Source: Streptomyces sp. WMMB 322 (GTDB lineage: Bacteria > Actinomycetota > Actinomycetes > Streptomycetales > Streptomycetaceae). Taken from it: 64,000 bases of DNA. The DNA is taken from NCBI RefSeq assembly GCF_900090145.1, contig NZ_FMHI01000023.1, positions 1-64,000 of the forward strand, read 5' to 3'. Under the pieces are notes generated by a model that saw only the letters and a program-made list of their open reading frames with translations, had not been told where the DNA came from and did not search any database. Positions 49,271-58,040 of the stretch are shown here, one piece after another; the first letter of the stretch is position 1, and each line of letters starts with the position of its first letter. The position numbers and the translations under genes were made by a program.

Positions 49271-50314
49271 GTGATCGTGTGGCTCAACGGCGCCTTCGGC
49301 GCGGGCAAGACCACCGCGGCGCACGAACTTCTGGAACTCATCCCGGGAAGCACTCTGTGGAACCCGGAGCTGATCGGCACGGGGCTCAGATGCATGCTGC
49401 CCAAGGAACGCCTCGCCCAGGTCGACGACTACCAGGAGCTTCCCTCCTGGCGGCGCCTGGTGGCCGACACCGCGGCCGCGCTGCTCACGGAGGTGTCCGG
49501 GCCGCTCATCGTTCCCATGACGCTGCTGCGGCAGGAGTACCGGGACGAGATATTCGGGTCGCTCGCCGCCCGCCGCATTCCCGTCCGTCACGTCCTCCTC
49601 CACGCGGATGAAACGATCCTTCGCATGCGCATCGACCGGTCCGGGGACCTCGACGGCCGCCACGGGCGCAGCTGGTGCCAGGGCCAACTGCCCGCCTACC
49701 GGGCCGCGTTGAGCTGGCTCACCGACGACGCGCACACCGTGGACACGTCCGGGCTGACCCCGCGGCAGACCGCGGAGGAGGTGGCAGGCGCGCTGCGCGA
49801 GGGCGCCGGGAGCCTGGAGATCGTTCAGACGCCGGAACCGACCGCCGAGACCGTCGCCGCGGGAGTCCTGCTCTTCGACGAGCAGGACAGAGTGCTGCTC
49901 GTCGACCCGACCTACAAGCCGGGCTGGGAGTTCCCCGGGGGCGTCGTCGAACCCGGTGAGGCACCCGCCCGCGCCGGGGTGCGGGAAGTCGCCGAGGAAC
50001 TGGGCCTGGAACTCAAGACGGACCCCCGGCTGCTCATCACGGACTGGGAGCCGCCACGCCCGCCCGGCTACGGCGGGATACGCCTCCTCTTCGACGGGGG
50101 CTGCCTCACCGCGGCGGAGGCGGACCGTGTGCTGCTGCCGGGCGCCGAACTGCGCGACTGGCGCTTCGTCACCGAGACGGAGGCCACCGAACTCCTGCCT
50201 CCCGTACGGCTGGAGAGGCTGCGCGGCGCGCTGCGGGCACGTGAGACGGGACGCCCCCTCTACCTCGAGGGCGGCGTGCCGGTCGGCGATCAGGGCGGCC
50301 GGGACGCGGCGTAG
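49271..50314 (+). CDS. P-loop kinase (TmrB/CPT-like) fused to NUDIX hydrolase
   Basis: 347 residues with two domains. The N-terminal ~180 residues are a small-molecule kinase-like P-loop domain: MIVWLNGAFGAGKTTAAHEL (Walker A), LWNPELIGTGLR, and RHVLLHADETILRMRID, as in tunicamycin-resistance TmrB and chloramphenicol phosphotransferase. The C-terminal ~150 residues are a NUDIX domain with a perfect box, GGVVEPGEAPARAGVREV then AEELGLEL (Gx5Ex7REUxEExGU, ~222-244). One chain could phosphorylate and then hydrolyse nucleotide-linked compounds, or inactivate an antibiotic. GTG 49271 follows gagggggaccgacc. Convergent with the dipeptidase gene across a strong terminator. Confidence 0.88.
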   Translation: MIVWLNGAFGAGKTTAAHELLELIPGSTLWNPELIGTGLRCMLPKERLAQVDDYQELPSWRRLVADTAAALLTEVSGPLIVPMTLLRQEYRDEIFGSLAARRIPVRHVLLHADETILRMRIDRSGDLDGRHGRSWCQGQLPAYRAALSWLTDDAHTVDTSGLTPRQTAEEVAGALREGAGSLEIVQTPEPTAETVAAGVLLFDEQDRVLLVDPTYKPGWEFPGGVVEPGEAPARAGVREVAEELGLELKTDPRLLITDWEPPRPPGYGGIRLLFDGGCLTAAEADRVLLPGAELRDWRFVTETEATELLPPVRLERLRGALRARETGRPLYLEGGVPVGDQGGRDAA

Positions 50315-50346
50315 AGGGGGACGTTGGGCGGGGCGAGGTGCGGCGG

Positions 50347-50389
50347 CGGGGCGGCGTCCGGCGCCCTGAGCGCGGGGGACGCCGCCCCG
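50347..50389. terminator. Bidirectional terminator between convergent genes
   Basis: CGGGGCGGCGTCC (50347-50359) and GGACGCCGCCCCG (50377-50389) form a perfect 13-bp stem with a 17-nt loop, exactly between the NUDIX-fusion stop (50314) and the dipeptidase stop (50397). Confidence 0.85.
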
Positions 50390-50396
50390 TACGCGG

Positions 50397-51794
50397 TCAG
50401 GCCCGGCGCGCGTACTCCCGGAGGAAGACGGCCTCCGCGACGGACATCCGCTCCAGCTCCTCCGGCGAGACGCTCTCGTCGACCGCGTGGATCTGCGCGG
50501 CGGGCTCGCTCAGCCCGACGAGCAGGATCTCCGCCTGCGGATAGAGCGTGGCCAGGGTGGCGCACAGCGGGATCGAGCCGCCCTGGCCCGCGATGTGCAT
50601 CTCCTGCCCGTCGTACGCCGCGCCGAGGGCGTCGGCCATGGCCTTGTAGGCGGGGCTCGCGGTGTCCGCGCGGAAGGGCCTGCCCTCGCCCGTCGCCTCG
50701 ACGGTCACCCGCGCACCCCACGGCGTGTGCGACTCCATGTGACGGACGAGCAGTTGCGCCGTCTGCTCCATGTCGGCGCCCGGCGGCACCCGGAGACTGA
50801 CGGACGCCCGCGCCTTCGCCTGCACCGACGGCGTCGCGCCGGCGACGGGCGGGCAGTCGATGCCCAGCAGCGTCACGGAGGGCTGCGCCCAGACCCGGTC
50901 GGCGACGCTGCCGGTGCCCGTCAGCTCCACGCCGTCGAGCACCCGCGCGTCCTCACGGAAGGTCTCCTCGGGGTACTCCATGCCGTCCCACGGCGCGCCC
51001 GGCTCCAGACCGTCGATGACGGTCCCGCCGCGGGCGTCGCGCAGCGAGTCCAGCATGCGGATGAGCGCGGCCAGCGCGTCCGGGGCGGCGCCGCCGAACT
51101 GACCGGAGTGCAGGTTGCCTTCCATGGTCTCCACGGTGACCTGGAAGGAGCACATTCCGCGCAGCGACGCCGTCACAGTCGGCAGGCCGGCACGGAAGTT
51201 GCCGGTGTCGCCGATGAGGATCGCGTCGGCGGCCAGCAGCCGCGGGTGCGCTTCCGCGTACCGCTGAAGACCGTCCGTGCCCTGTTCCTCCGACCCCTCC
51301 GCGATGAACTTCACCGTCACCGGCAGGTCTCCCTCGGCACGCAGCGCGCGAAGTGCCAGGAGATGCATGACGATTCCGCCCTTGCAGTCGGCGGCGCCGC
51401 GCCCGTACCAGCGTCCGTCGCGCTCCGTCAGCGTGAACGGCGGTGTGCGCCAGGCGGCTTCGTCCAGCGGCGGCTGCACGTCGTAGTGGGCGTAGAGCAG
51501 GACTGTCGGAGCGCCCGGCGGACCGGGCAGCACGCCGTATACGGACTCGGTGCCGTCCGGAGTGGCGAACACCTCGACGTCCTCGAAGCCGTCGGCGCGC
51601 AGCATCTCCGCGACCCGGCGCGCCGCACCCTCGCACTCGCTCCTCGGGAACTGCTCCGCATCGGCCACCGAGCGGAAGGCGACGAGTTCCGCGAGCTCGG
51701 TCCGTGCCCGCGGCATGAGAGAGGAGACGGCAGCGGCGATGGCGGCGGCGGAAACGCCGGCCTTGTCATCTCCGCGGGCCGGGGTGAGGGTCAT
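50397..51794 (-). CDS. M20-family metallo-dipeptidase (CPG2/PepV-like)
   Basis: 465 residues, cytoplasmic. The di-zinc site is complete: YAHYDVQPPLDE (His103, Asp105), GRGAADCKGGIV (bridging Asp136), IAEGSEEQGTDGL (catalytic and metal Glu, 169/170), LIGDTGNF (Asp), and AQIHAVDESVSPEEL (His). The dimerisation lid runs from RGMCSFQVTVETMEGNLHSGQFGG onwards, the lid His being HSGQFGG. It hydrolyses dipeptides or related amides. The ATG 51794 has aaggagcgttcc upstream, a strong site. Divergent from the flavoprotein gene, 203 bp away. Confidence 0.94.
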   Translation of the reverse strand: MTLTPARGDDKAGVSAAAIAAAVSSLMPRARTELAELVAFRSVADAEQFPRSECEGAARRVAEMLRADGFEDVEVFATPDGTESVYGVLPGPPGAPTVLLYAHYDVQPPLDEAAWRTPPFTLTERDGRWYGRGAADCKGGIVMHLLALRALRAEGDLPVTVKFIAEGSEEQGTDGLQRYAEAHPRLLAADAILIGDTGNFRAGLPTVTASLRGMCSFQVTVETMEGNLHSGQFGGAAPDALAALIRMLDSLRDARGGTVIDGLEPGAPWDGMEYPEETFREDARVLDGVELTGTGSVADRVWAQPSVTLLGIDCPPVAGATPSVQAKARASVSLRVPPGADMEQTAQLLVRHMESHTPWGARVTVEATGEGRPFRADTASPAYKAMADALGAAYDGQEMHIAGQGGSIPLCATLATLYPQAEILLVGLSEPAAQIHAVDESVSPEELERMSVAEAVFLREYARRA

Positions 51795-51997
51795 GGAACG
51801 CTCCTTGTGGTCGCGGTCGTGCTGTCGGCGGTGGCCGAGGGATGCGGCGTCCCGATGCGTGGCCCGTGTGGGGCACACGTGCAGGGAACGTGCCGTGTGG
51901 GTTGTGGGTGATCCTCCCACAGCGGGGACCGGAGGACCGGCGCCGTAGGATGCCAGCGGCCACACCAAGCCGAGGTCGAGCGGAGCGGAAGCACATC

Positions 51998-53443
51998 GTG
52001 AGCAGCGAGGACGCAGCCGGGGCAGAGGGCCGGAGCGACGCCGGGAGCGCGGAGGGGTCCGGGACCGGGGGGCCGGCGGCACCCCGGAGCGAGGGCGGTC
52101 CGCATGCGTCCAGCGGGTCCGGCGGATCCCGCGGCGCCGGGGACGCCGACGCCGGCGAGGGCATCGGCAGCGACGAACAGGCCCGCGGGGCCGCGGAGTT
52201 CACCGGTGACGACGGTCCGGAGCCTGCCGCGGCCGGGGAAGGCCTGCCGGGCGCGGCGGCCGAGGACGACGACGTCTGGGACGTGGTGGTCGTCGGCGCC
52301 GGTCCGGCCGGCGCGTCGGCGGCATACGCGGCCGCCGTCGCCGGACGACGGGTGCTGCTGCTGGAGAAGGCCGAGCTGCCCCGCTACAAGACCTGCGGCG
52401 GAGGAATCATCGGCCCGTCGCGCGACGCGCTGCCGCCCGGCTTCGACCTGCCCTTCCGCGACCGTGTGCACGCGGTGACCTTCTCGCTCAACGGCAGGCT
52501 CTCGCGCACCAGGCGCTCCCGGCACATGCTCTTCGGGCTGGTGAACCGCTCCGAACTGGACGCCGCCCTCGTCGAGCACGCGGTCAAGGCGGGTGCCCGG
52601 GTGCGTACGGGCGTGACCGTGACGCGGGTGGAACAGCACGGCACCTCCGTGCCCGACCGCCGCTCCGTCGCCGTGGTGCTCTCGGGGAACGAACAGCCCG
52701 TGCTCGCCCGTGCGGTCGTCGGGGCCGACGGCAGCGCCAGCCGCATAGGCGCCCACGTCGGCGTGAAGACGGAGCAGGTGGACCTCGGGCTGGAGGTGGA
52801 GATCCCGGTGCCGCGGAGCGTCGCCGAGGACTGGGCGGGCCGCGTGCTCATCGATTGGGGCCCGCTGCCCGGCAGTTACGGCTGGGTGTTCCCCAAGGGC
52901 GAGACGCTCACGGTCGGCGTCATCTCGGCTCGCGGCGAAGGAGCCGCCACCAAGCGCTACTTGGAGGACTTCATCGGCCGCCTCGGGCTGGCCGGCTTCG
53001 AACCGAGCATCTCCTCGGGGCACTTGACCCGTTGCCGCGCCGAGGACTCGCCGCTCTCCCGCGGCAGGGTGCTGGTCTGCGGCGACGCGGCAGGGCTGCT
53101 GGAGCCGTGGACGCGGGAGGGGATCTCCTTCGCGCTGCGCTCCGGCCGGCTGGCGGGGGAGTGGGCCGTGCGCGTGGCGCAGGCGCACGACGCGGTGGAC
53201 GTGCGCCGGCAGGCACTCGACTACGCCTTCGCCGTCAAGGCCGGCCTGGGAGCGGAGATGGGCGTCGGGCGGCGCATGCTCAATGTCTTCTCGCGCCGCC
53301 CCGGTCTGCTGCACGCGGCGCTCACCAGTTTCCGCCCGGCCTGGAACGTCTTCGCACAGTTCACGCGTGGAGCGACCTCGCTGGCCCTGGTCGTGCAGAG
53401 GCCGATGGCACGGCGGGCCCTGAACGCGCTCGACCGGCGGTAG
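51998..53443 (+). CDS. Geranylgeranyl-reductase-family FAD flavoprotein with acidic N-terminal extension
   Basis: 481 residues. Residues 1-~92 are a Gly/Ser/Asp/Glu-rich, probably disordered extension not present in most relatives. Then comes DVVVVGAGPAGASAAYAAAVAGRRVLLLEK (FAD motif), the signature YKTCGGGIIGPSR (active-site Cys region typical of the family), GADGSASRIG, and GRVLVCGDAAGLLEPWTREGISFALRSGRLAGEWA (second FAD contact). These enzymes reduce polyprenyl double bonds in quinones, chlorophyll or archaeal-type lipids; in Streptomyces they are usually assigned to menaquinone or isoprenoid saturation. A GTG start at 51998 follows gcggaagcacatc. An internal start near the FAD domain is possible but none has a better site. 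Confidence 0.88.
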   Translation: MSSEDAAGAEGRSDAGSAEGSGTGGPAAPRSEGGPHASSGSGGSRGAGDADAGEGIGSDEQARGAAEFTGDDGPEPAAAGEGLPGAAAEDDDVWDVVVVGAGPAGASAAYAAAVAGRRVLLLEKAELPRYKTCGGGIIGPSRDALPPGFDLPFRDRVHAVTFSLNGRLSRTRRSRHMLFGLVNRSELDAALVEHAVKAGARVRTGVTVTRVEQHGTSVPDRRSVAVVLSGNEQPVLARAVVGADGSASRIGAHVGVKTEQVDLGLEVEIPVPRSVAEDWAGRVLIDWGPLPGSYGWVFPKGETLTVGVISARGEGAATKRYLEDFIGRLGLAGFEPSISSGHLTRCRAEDSPLSRGRVLVCGDAAGLLEPWTREGISFALRSGRLAGEWAVRVAQAHDAVDVRRQALDYAFAVKAGLGAEMGVGRRMLNVFSRRPGLLHAALTSFRPAWNVFAQFTRGATSLALVVQRPMARRALNALDRR

Positions 53444-53734
53444 CGGCAGGCCGGGCTGCTCGTGCGGTGGCCGGGCTCGTCAGGCCTCCTGTCCGGCGGC
53501 ATGGCGGTGCCGGCGAGACGTCGGTACGGTCCGTCGGAACCGGTCTGTCCGACGCGGAGACCGCCGGCCTCTTCCGGTCCCGCCGCCGGCCGCCAGGACG
53601 CATGCGAGCCGCGCGACGGTCGAGCCCGGCGCCTGCGACCTGGCCCGCCTGGTCGCCCCGGCCCACGAGTCGGGACCGGTGCGCCCCCGGCCGGCGCGAC
53701 TGAGGGCCACCGGCGGGCGCACCGGCCGGTGCCC

Positions 53735-54109
53735 TCAAGCGTTCTCGCCTCCCCGGCCCCGGCCCTTCCCGTCTCCCGTCCCGTCCGCGCGGCCCGCGCA
53801 GTGCGCGCCGGTGTGCTCCGGCAGCCCCGTGCCGTCCTCGTCGTCCGCCTCCGGGCCCAGCCGGCCGGACGGCGCACGCATCAGTACGTACAGCACGCGG
53901 CAGACGAAGACGGTCGCGGAGGTGCTCCCGGCGAGCATCAGCCACGCGTGCCCGGCCGACGGGGTGAGCAGGCCCAGGCCGGCCAAGGCCCCCATGACTC
54001 CGGCGAACAGCAGGAAGCACAGGCCCGCCATCACCAGCCCCGTCAGCAGCGCGAAGCCGATCTCCACCGTCTGGGCGTCCCGCTCGGCCTGAGTCCGTGG
54101 ACCCCTCAT
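53735..54109 (-). CDS. Small two-helix membrane protein, DUF6332-like
   Basis: 124 residues. MRGPRTQAERDAQTVEIGFALLTG at the start, two membrane helices (about 20-45 and 56-82), then a hydrophilic, Gly/Asp-rich tail (~85-124) on the same side as the N-terminus. QAERDAQTVEIGFAL matches my recollection of DUF6332, a small Streptomyces membrane family of unknown function, so that name is moderate. GGGGGA lies 6 nt before ATG 54109. Divergent from the GH3 gene, with a possible LacI-type operator between them. Confidence 0.74.
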   Translation of the reverse strand: MRGPRTQAERDAQTVEIGFALLTGLVMAGLCFLLFAGVMGALAGLGLLTPSAGHAWLMLAGSTSATVFVCRVLYVLMRAPSGRLGPEADDEDGTGLPEHTGAHCAGRADGTGDGKGRGRGGENA

Positions 54110-54263
54110 CGCATTTCCCCCTGTTGGTCTTCCTGCTCCCGGCGGCCGGTCTCCCGCCGTGGCCCCGGCGCGTGCGCCACGGGCGAAGGGTTCCTTCCCC
54201 GCTCGTGCAGAGGCACACGCGCACCGGCTCCCGGCCGGTTCCGGGACGGCCGCGAACCCGAAA

Positions 54264-54277
54264 TGTATGCGCTTCCA
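54264..54277. promoter_or_regulatory. Imperfect LacI-type operator upstream of the beta-glucosidase
   Basis: TGTATGCGCTTCCA reads TGGAAGCGCATACA on the other strand and differs from the palindrome TGGAAGCGCTTCCA at two positions, with the central CG kept. It is 114 bp upstream of the GH3 start, where a sugar-responsive LacI repressor would be expected. Confidence 0.45.
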
Positions 54278-54390
54278 AAAACTCGGTCCTGCATCCCTTT
54301 CGTCCCTTGACCGCCCATGGAGCGGCGGATTGACTGCCTCCCGGAAAGATCCATGCGAGCAGCCCATGAGGCACACCGAAGGAGACCCGA

Positions 54391-56709
54391 GTGGCCGGAG
54401 ACCTCAGCCGTCGCGACGTGTTCGACGCTTCCGCGGTGGCGGAAGCCGCGGAGCGCGCCTCGTCGACGTCCCTTCCGGCGCCGAAGGCCGCACCGGCCGC
54501 CGCCTCTTCGCCGGCCCCGTCCGGGGCGCAGGACCCGGCGCCCGGCGCGAGGACCGAGGAGCGCGTGCGGGAGCTGCTGGAACGCATGACCGTGGCGGAG
54601 AAGTTCGGCCAGCTTCAGCAGCTGACCTGGAACCCCGACACCGGTCCGGGCGAGGCCCAGAACGAGCTGGCCCGCAAGGCCGCCGCCGAGGGCAGGCTGG
54701 GCTCCGTCCTCAACATCACCGGTGCCAAGCAGTGCAACGACCTCCAGCGCATCGCCGTCGAGGAGTCACGCCTCGGCATCCCGCTCGTCTTCGGGCTCGA
54801 CGTCATCCACGGCTTCCTGACGACCTTCCCCGTCCCTCTCGCACAGGGCGCCTCCTTCGACCCGGCCGTGGTCACCGCCGATGCGGAGGTGAGCGCCCGG
54901 GAGACCGCCTCGTGGGGCGTGCACTGGACGTTCGCGCCGATGGCGGACGTGAGCCGTGAGCCGCGCTGGGGCCGCGTCGCCGAGGGCAGCGGCGAAGACC
55001 CCTACCTGACGGCCCGTCTGACGGCGGCGAAGGTGCGGGGCTACCAGGGCGAGGACTACTCGGCAGAGGGCCGGATCGCCGCGTGCGCCAAGCACTTCGT
55101 GGGGTACGGCTTCCCCGAGGGCGGCCGGGACTACAACACGGTGGACATCTCCGAGAGGCGGCTGCGAGACATCGCTCTGCCGCCGTTCAAAGCGGCCGTC
55201 GACGCGGGTGTGGCCACGGTGATGGCCGCCTTCAACACCGTCAACGGCGTCCCGGCGCACGCCAACCGGCACACCCTCACCGGCATCCTCCACGAGGAAC
55301 TGGGCTTCGACGGCTTCGTGGTCGGCGACTACAACGGGGTGCAGGAGCTGATTCCGCACGGGGTGGCCGCCGACGGGGCGGACGCCGCGGCTCTCGCTTT
55401 GGGCGCGGGCGTCGACATGGAGATGGTCAGCACGACGTACGCCGACAACGGCGAGGAGTTGCTGGAGGCCGGCCGCATCGAACGGCAGCGGCTCGACGAC
55501 GCCGTCACCCGCATCCTCCGCGTCAAAATGCGCCTGGGCCTCTTCGAGAACCCGTACACGGACGAGGACCGCGAGATCGCCGAGCCCACCCGGGCAGCGC
55601 GCGGGCACGCCCGCGAGACCGCGGCCCGCTGCGCGGTGCTGCTCAAGAACGACGGCGGCACACTCCCGCTGGGCACGGACACCCCGTCCGTCGCCGTCAT
55701 CGGTCCCCTCGGCGACGACACGCGGGAGCTGCACGGCACCTGGGCCGGTCCCGGTGCGCTGAGGTTCCCCGCGGTCTCCGTGCTGGAGGGCGTGAAGCAG
55801 GCCGTGCCGGACGCTCAGGTCGCCTTCGCGCGCGGATGCGACGTCACCGGACCGGACACCGGGGGCTTCGACGGGGCCGAGGCGGCGGCACGGGCGGCGG
55901 ACGCCGTCGTCGTGGTCGTCGGGGAGAAGGCGAGCCACAGCGGAGAGGCCGCGTCACGCAGCGACATCACCCTGCCCGGAGTCCAGGAGGAGCTGATCCG
56001 CAGGGTGGCCGCAGCCGGGAAGCCGCTGGTCGTGGTGGTCCTCGCGGGACGGCCGCTGGTGCTCTCCGGCGTCGTGGAGCACGCGTCCGCGGTTCTCGTG
56101 GGCTGGCATCCCGGGCTGGAGGGCGGAAACGCCGTCGCGGACGTCCTCTTCGGCAAGGTCAACCCGGGCGGCAAGCTCCCGGCGACCTTCCCGCGCGCCG
56201 TGGGGGCGGTCGCCGAGTACTGCGCGCACGAGAACACCGGCCGTCCCTACGACGCGGACGACGGTTACACCTCCAAGTACCTCGACCTGGCGCACGGTCC
56301 GCTCTTCCCCTTCGGGTACGGACTGAGCTACACCACCTTCGCCTGCTCGCAGCTGCGGCTGAGCGAGCAGAGCCTCAGCGCGCAGACGGTACGGGACGGC
56401 GGGAGCACGGTCGGCGTGACGGTGAAGGTCGAGAACACAGGCAGCCGCGCGGGCGACGAGGTCGTGCAGCTCTACATCCACGACAAGGTCGCGAGCCTGG
56501 CTCAGCCCGTGCGGAGGCTGTGCGGCTTCGAGAGGGTCACCCTCGAACCCGGTGAGATCCGCACGGTCTCCTTCGAACTCGGCGCCGACGAACTCGGGTT
56601 CCACACCAACCACCCCGCAGGTGAATTCGTCGTCGAGCCAGGGGAGTTCGGCATCTACGCGGGAGGCAGCCCGGAGGCGGAGCTGACCACGACGCTCACG
56701 CTCACCTGA
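54391..56709 (+). CDS. GH3 beta-glucosidase
   Basis: 772 residues, no signal peptide, so it hydrolyses imported oligosaccharides in the cytoplasm. The TIM-barrel domain has MTVAEKFGQLQQL, GIPLVFGLDVIHGF (subsite -1 Asp), TFAPMADVSREPRWGRVAEGSGEDP, CAKHFVGYGFPEGGRDYNTVDIS (KHF sugar-binding set) and the nucleophile in GFDGFVVGDYNGV (Asp313). The alpha/beta sandwich (~400-620) contains SVAVIGPLGDD, VVVVGEKASHSGEAASRSDITLPG, and the acid/base region around that Glu. A C-terminal fibronectin-III-like domain starts near FPFGYGLSYTTFA. gaaggagacccga precedes the GTG. A LacI-type site lies upstream; the ~55-residue N-terminus before the catalytic domain is Ala-rich. Confidence 0.95.
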   Translation: MAGDLSRRDVFDASAVAEAAERASSTSLPAPKAAPAAASSPAPSGAQDPAPGARTEERVRELLERMTVAEKFGQLQQLTWNPDTGPGEAQNELARKAAAEGRLGSVLNITGAKQCNDLQRIAVEESRLGIPLVFGLDVIHGFLTTFPVPLAQGASFDPAVVTADAEVSARETASWGVHWTFAPMADVSREPRWGRVAEGSGEDPYLTARLTAAKVRGYQGEDYSAEGRIAACAKHFVGYGFPEGGRDYNTVDISERRLRDIALPPFKAAVDAGVATVMAAFNTVNGVPAHANRHTLTGILHEELGFDGFVVGDYNGVQELIPHGVAADGADAAALALGAGVDMEMVSTTYADNGEELLEAGRIERQRLDDAVTRILRVKMRLGLFENPYTDEDREIAEPTRAARGHARETAARCAVLLKNDGGTLPLGTDTPSVAVIGPLGDDTRELHGTWAGPGALRFPAVSVLEGVKQAVPDAQVAFARGCDVTGPDTGGFDGAEAAARAADAVVVVVGEKASHSGEAASRSDITLPGVQEELIRRVAAAGKPLVVVVLAGRPLVLSGVVEHASAVLVGWHPGLEGGNAVADVLFGKVNPGGKLPATFPRAVGAVAEYCAHENTGRPYDADDGYTSKYLDLAHGPLFPFGYGLSYTTFACSQLRLSEQSLSAQTVRDGGSTVGVTVKVENTGSRAGDEVVQLYIHDKVASLAQPVRRLCGFERVTLEPGEIRTVSFELGADELGFHTNHPAGEFVVEPGEFGIYAGGSPEAELTTTLTLT

Positions 56710-56748
56710 GCCCCCCGCAGACGGCGCCGGAGGGTCCGCCCGCTGCGG

Positions 56749-58023
56749 TCATTCGTCCCCGGCGTCCGCCGTGGTGCCCGCGAACCGGGCCACCACGGCG
56801 GCGACGGCGGCGAGCAGGGCGACGGTGGTGAGTGCCGCCGTGAGCGAGAACCACTCGGCGAGGAAGCCGATGGCGACGGGGCCGATCAGCATTCCGCCGT
56901 ATCCGAGCGTGGAGGCGGCGGCCACACCGCCCGGGCCCGCGACGGCGCCCGCCCGGGCCACGGCCACGGGGAAGAGGTTGGCCAGTCCCAGCCCGGTGAT
57001 CAGGAAACCCGTGAGGACCAGCGGCACCTGCGGCGCCAGCGCTCCCAGCAGCATGCCGGCGCCGGCGGTGAGCCCGCCGGCCGTCAGCAGCCGCGTCCGG
57101 CCGAGGCGTTCGAGCATCCAAGTCCCGCACAGGCGGCCCGCGGTCATGGCGAGCGCGAAGACGGAGTAGCCGGCGGCGGCCGTGCCCGGGCCTGCTCCCA
57201 GGTCTTCGGTGAGGTGCAGGGCGCTCCAGTCGGCGAGCGCGCCCTCCCCGTACGCGGTGCACAGCGCGACCAGTCCGAGGACCAGGACGAGCCGCCGCTG
57301 CCCGCTCGTGCGTCCGGTCCGCGCGGGTGAGCCGTCTGAGGTGCCCGCCTCCGGCCGGGCGGACGCCGGTGCCGGGGCCTTGCCGAGGGGAGCGCGGCCG
57401 GTGAGCAGGACCCGCCCGGCCAGCGCCGTGACCAGCAGTCCGCACACCGTGAGGAGCAGCAGGTGACGTGCCGGGGTGAGCTGCCCCGCCACCAGCCCGC
57501 CCACGCCGGCGCCCGCCATGCCGCCCAGGCTGAACGCGGCGTGGAATCCGGGCATGACGGGGCGGCCGAGCGCGGCGATCAGGTCCACGGCTGCGGCGTT
57601 CATCGCGACGTTCAGTCCGCCGTAGGCTGCCCCGAACACGAGCAGGACGAGACCGAGGGACAGGGCCGAGTGGGTCAGCGGCGGCAGCGCGGCACCGATC
57701 GAGAACAGCGCTCCCGAGGCGACGGTGACGGCGTGGTTGCCGAAGCGGTGGCACAGTCGTCCGGTGAGCATCATCGTGACGACGCCGCCCGCGGAGACGC
57801 CCAGCAGCGCCAGTCCGAGCGCACCGGGGGAGGCGCCCGTCTGCGTCTTGATGTCGGGGATGCGCACCACCCAGCCGGCGAAGACGAAACCGTCGAGCGC
57901 GAAGAAGACCGTGATCGCGATGCGGAGGCGGCGCAGGCCGGGACGCGGGGAGGCGGCATCGCCGGGACCGCCGGGCCGCGTTGCTCCGGCAAGCACCGAC
58001 CGTATTTTGTTCAGAGTCGGCAC
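56749..58023 (-). CDS. MFS transporter
   Basis: 424 residues with 12 predicted helices, Major Facilitator Superfamily of the FucP/NagP-like sugar-permease or YbjJ type. Visible signatures: ALDGFVFAGWVVRIPDIKTQTGASPGALG (first helix pair), TGRLCHRFGNHAVTVASG (loop 2-3 motif A variant), FGAAYGGLNVAMNAAAVDLIAALGRPVMPGFHAAFSLGGMAGAGVGGLVAG, and LGYGGMLIGPVAIGFLAEWFSLTAAL. The central loop is Pro/Ala-rich. GTG 58023 lies only 17 bp from the divergent ROK regulator start. TATTCT ends 6 nt before it and there is no SD, so the message is probably leaderless. Likely regulated by that ROK protein. Confidence 0.9.
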   Translation of the reverse strand: MPTLNKIRSVLAGATRPGGPGDAASPRPGLRRLRIAITVFFALDGFVFAGWVVRIPDIKTQTGASPGALGLALLGVSAGGVVTMMLTGRLCHRFGNHAVTVASGALFSIGAALPPLTHSALSLGLVLLVFGAAYGGLNVAMNAAAVDLIAALGRPVMPGFHAAFSLGGMAGAGVGGLVAGQLTPARHLLLLTVCGLLVTALAGRVLLTGRAPLGKAPAPASARPEAGTSDGSPARTGRTSGQRRLVLVLGLVALCTAYGEGALADWSALHLTEDLGAGPGTAAAGYSVFALAMTAGRLCGTWMLERLGRTRLLTAGGLTAGAGMLLGALAPQVPLVLTGFLITGLGLANLFPVAVARAGAVAGPGGVAAASTLGYGGMLIGPVAIGFLAEWFSLTAALTTVALLAAVAAVVARFAGTTADAGDE

Positions 58024-58040
58024 AAAGCGAGAATAGAGGG
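58007..58040. promoter_or_regulatory. Overlapping divergent promoters between MFS and ROK genes
   Basis: Only 17 bp separate the two start codons. On the minus strand TATTCT (58035-58030) ends 6 nt before the MFS GTG. On the plus strand TTGTTC (58007-58012), 16 bp, GAGAAT (58029-58034) ends 6 nt before the ROK GTG. The two -10 boxes overlap, so transcription would be mutually exclusive and both messages leaderless. Confidence 0.5.
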
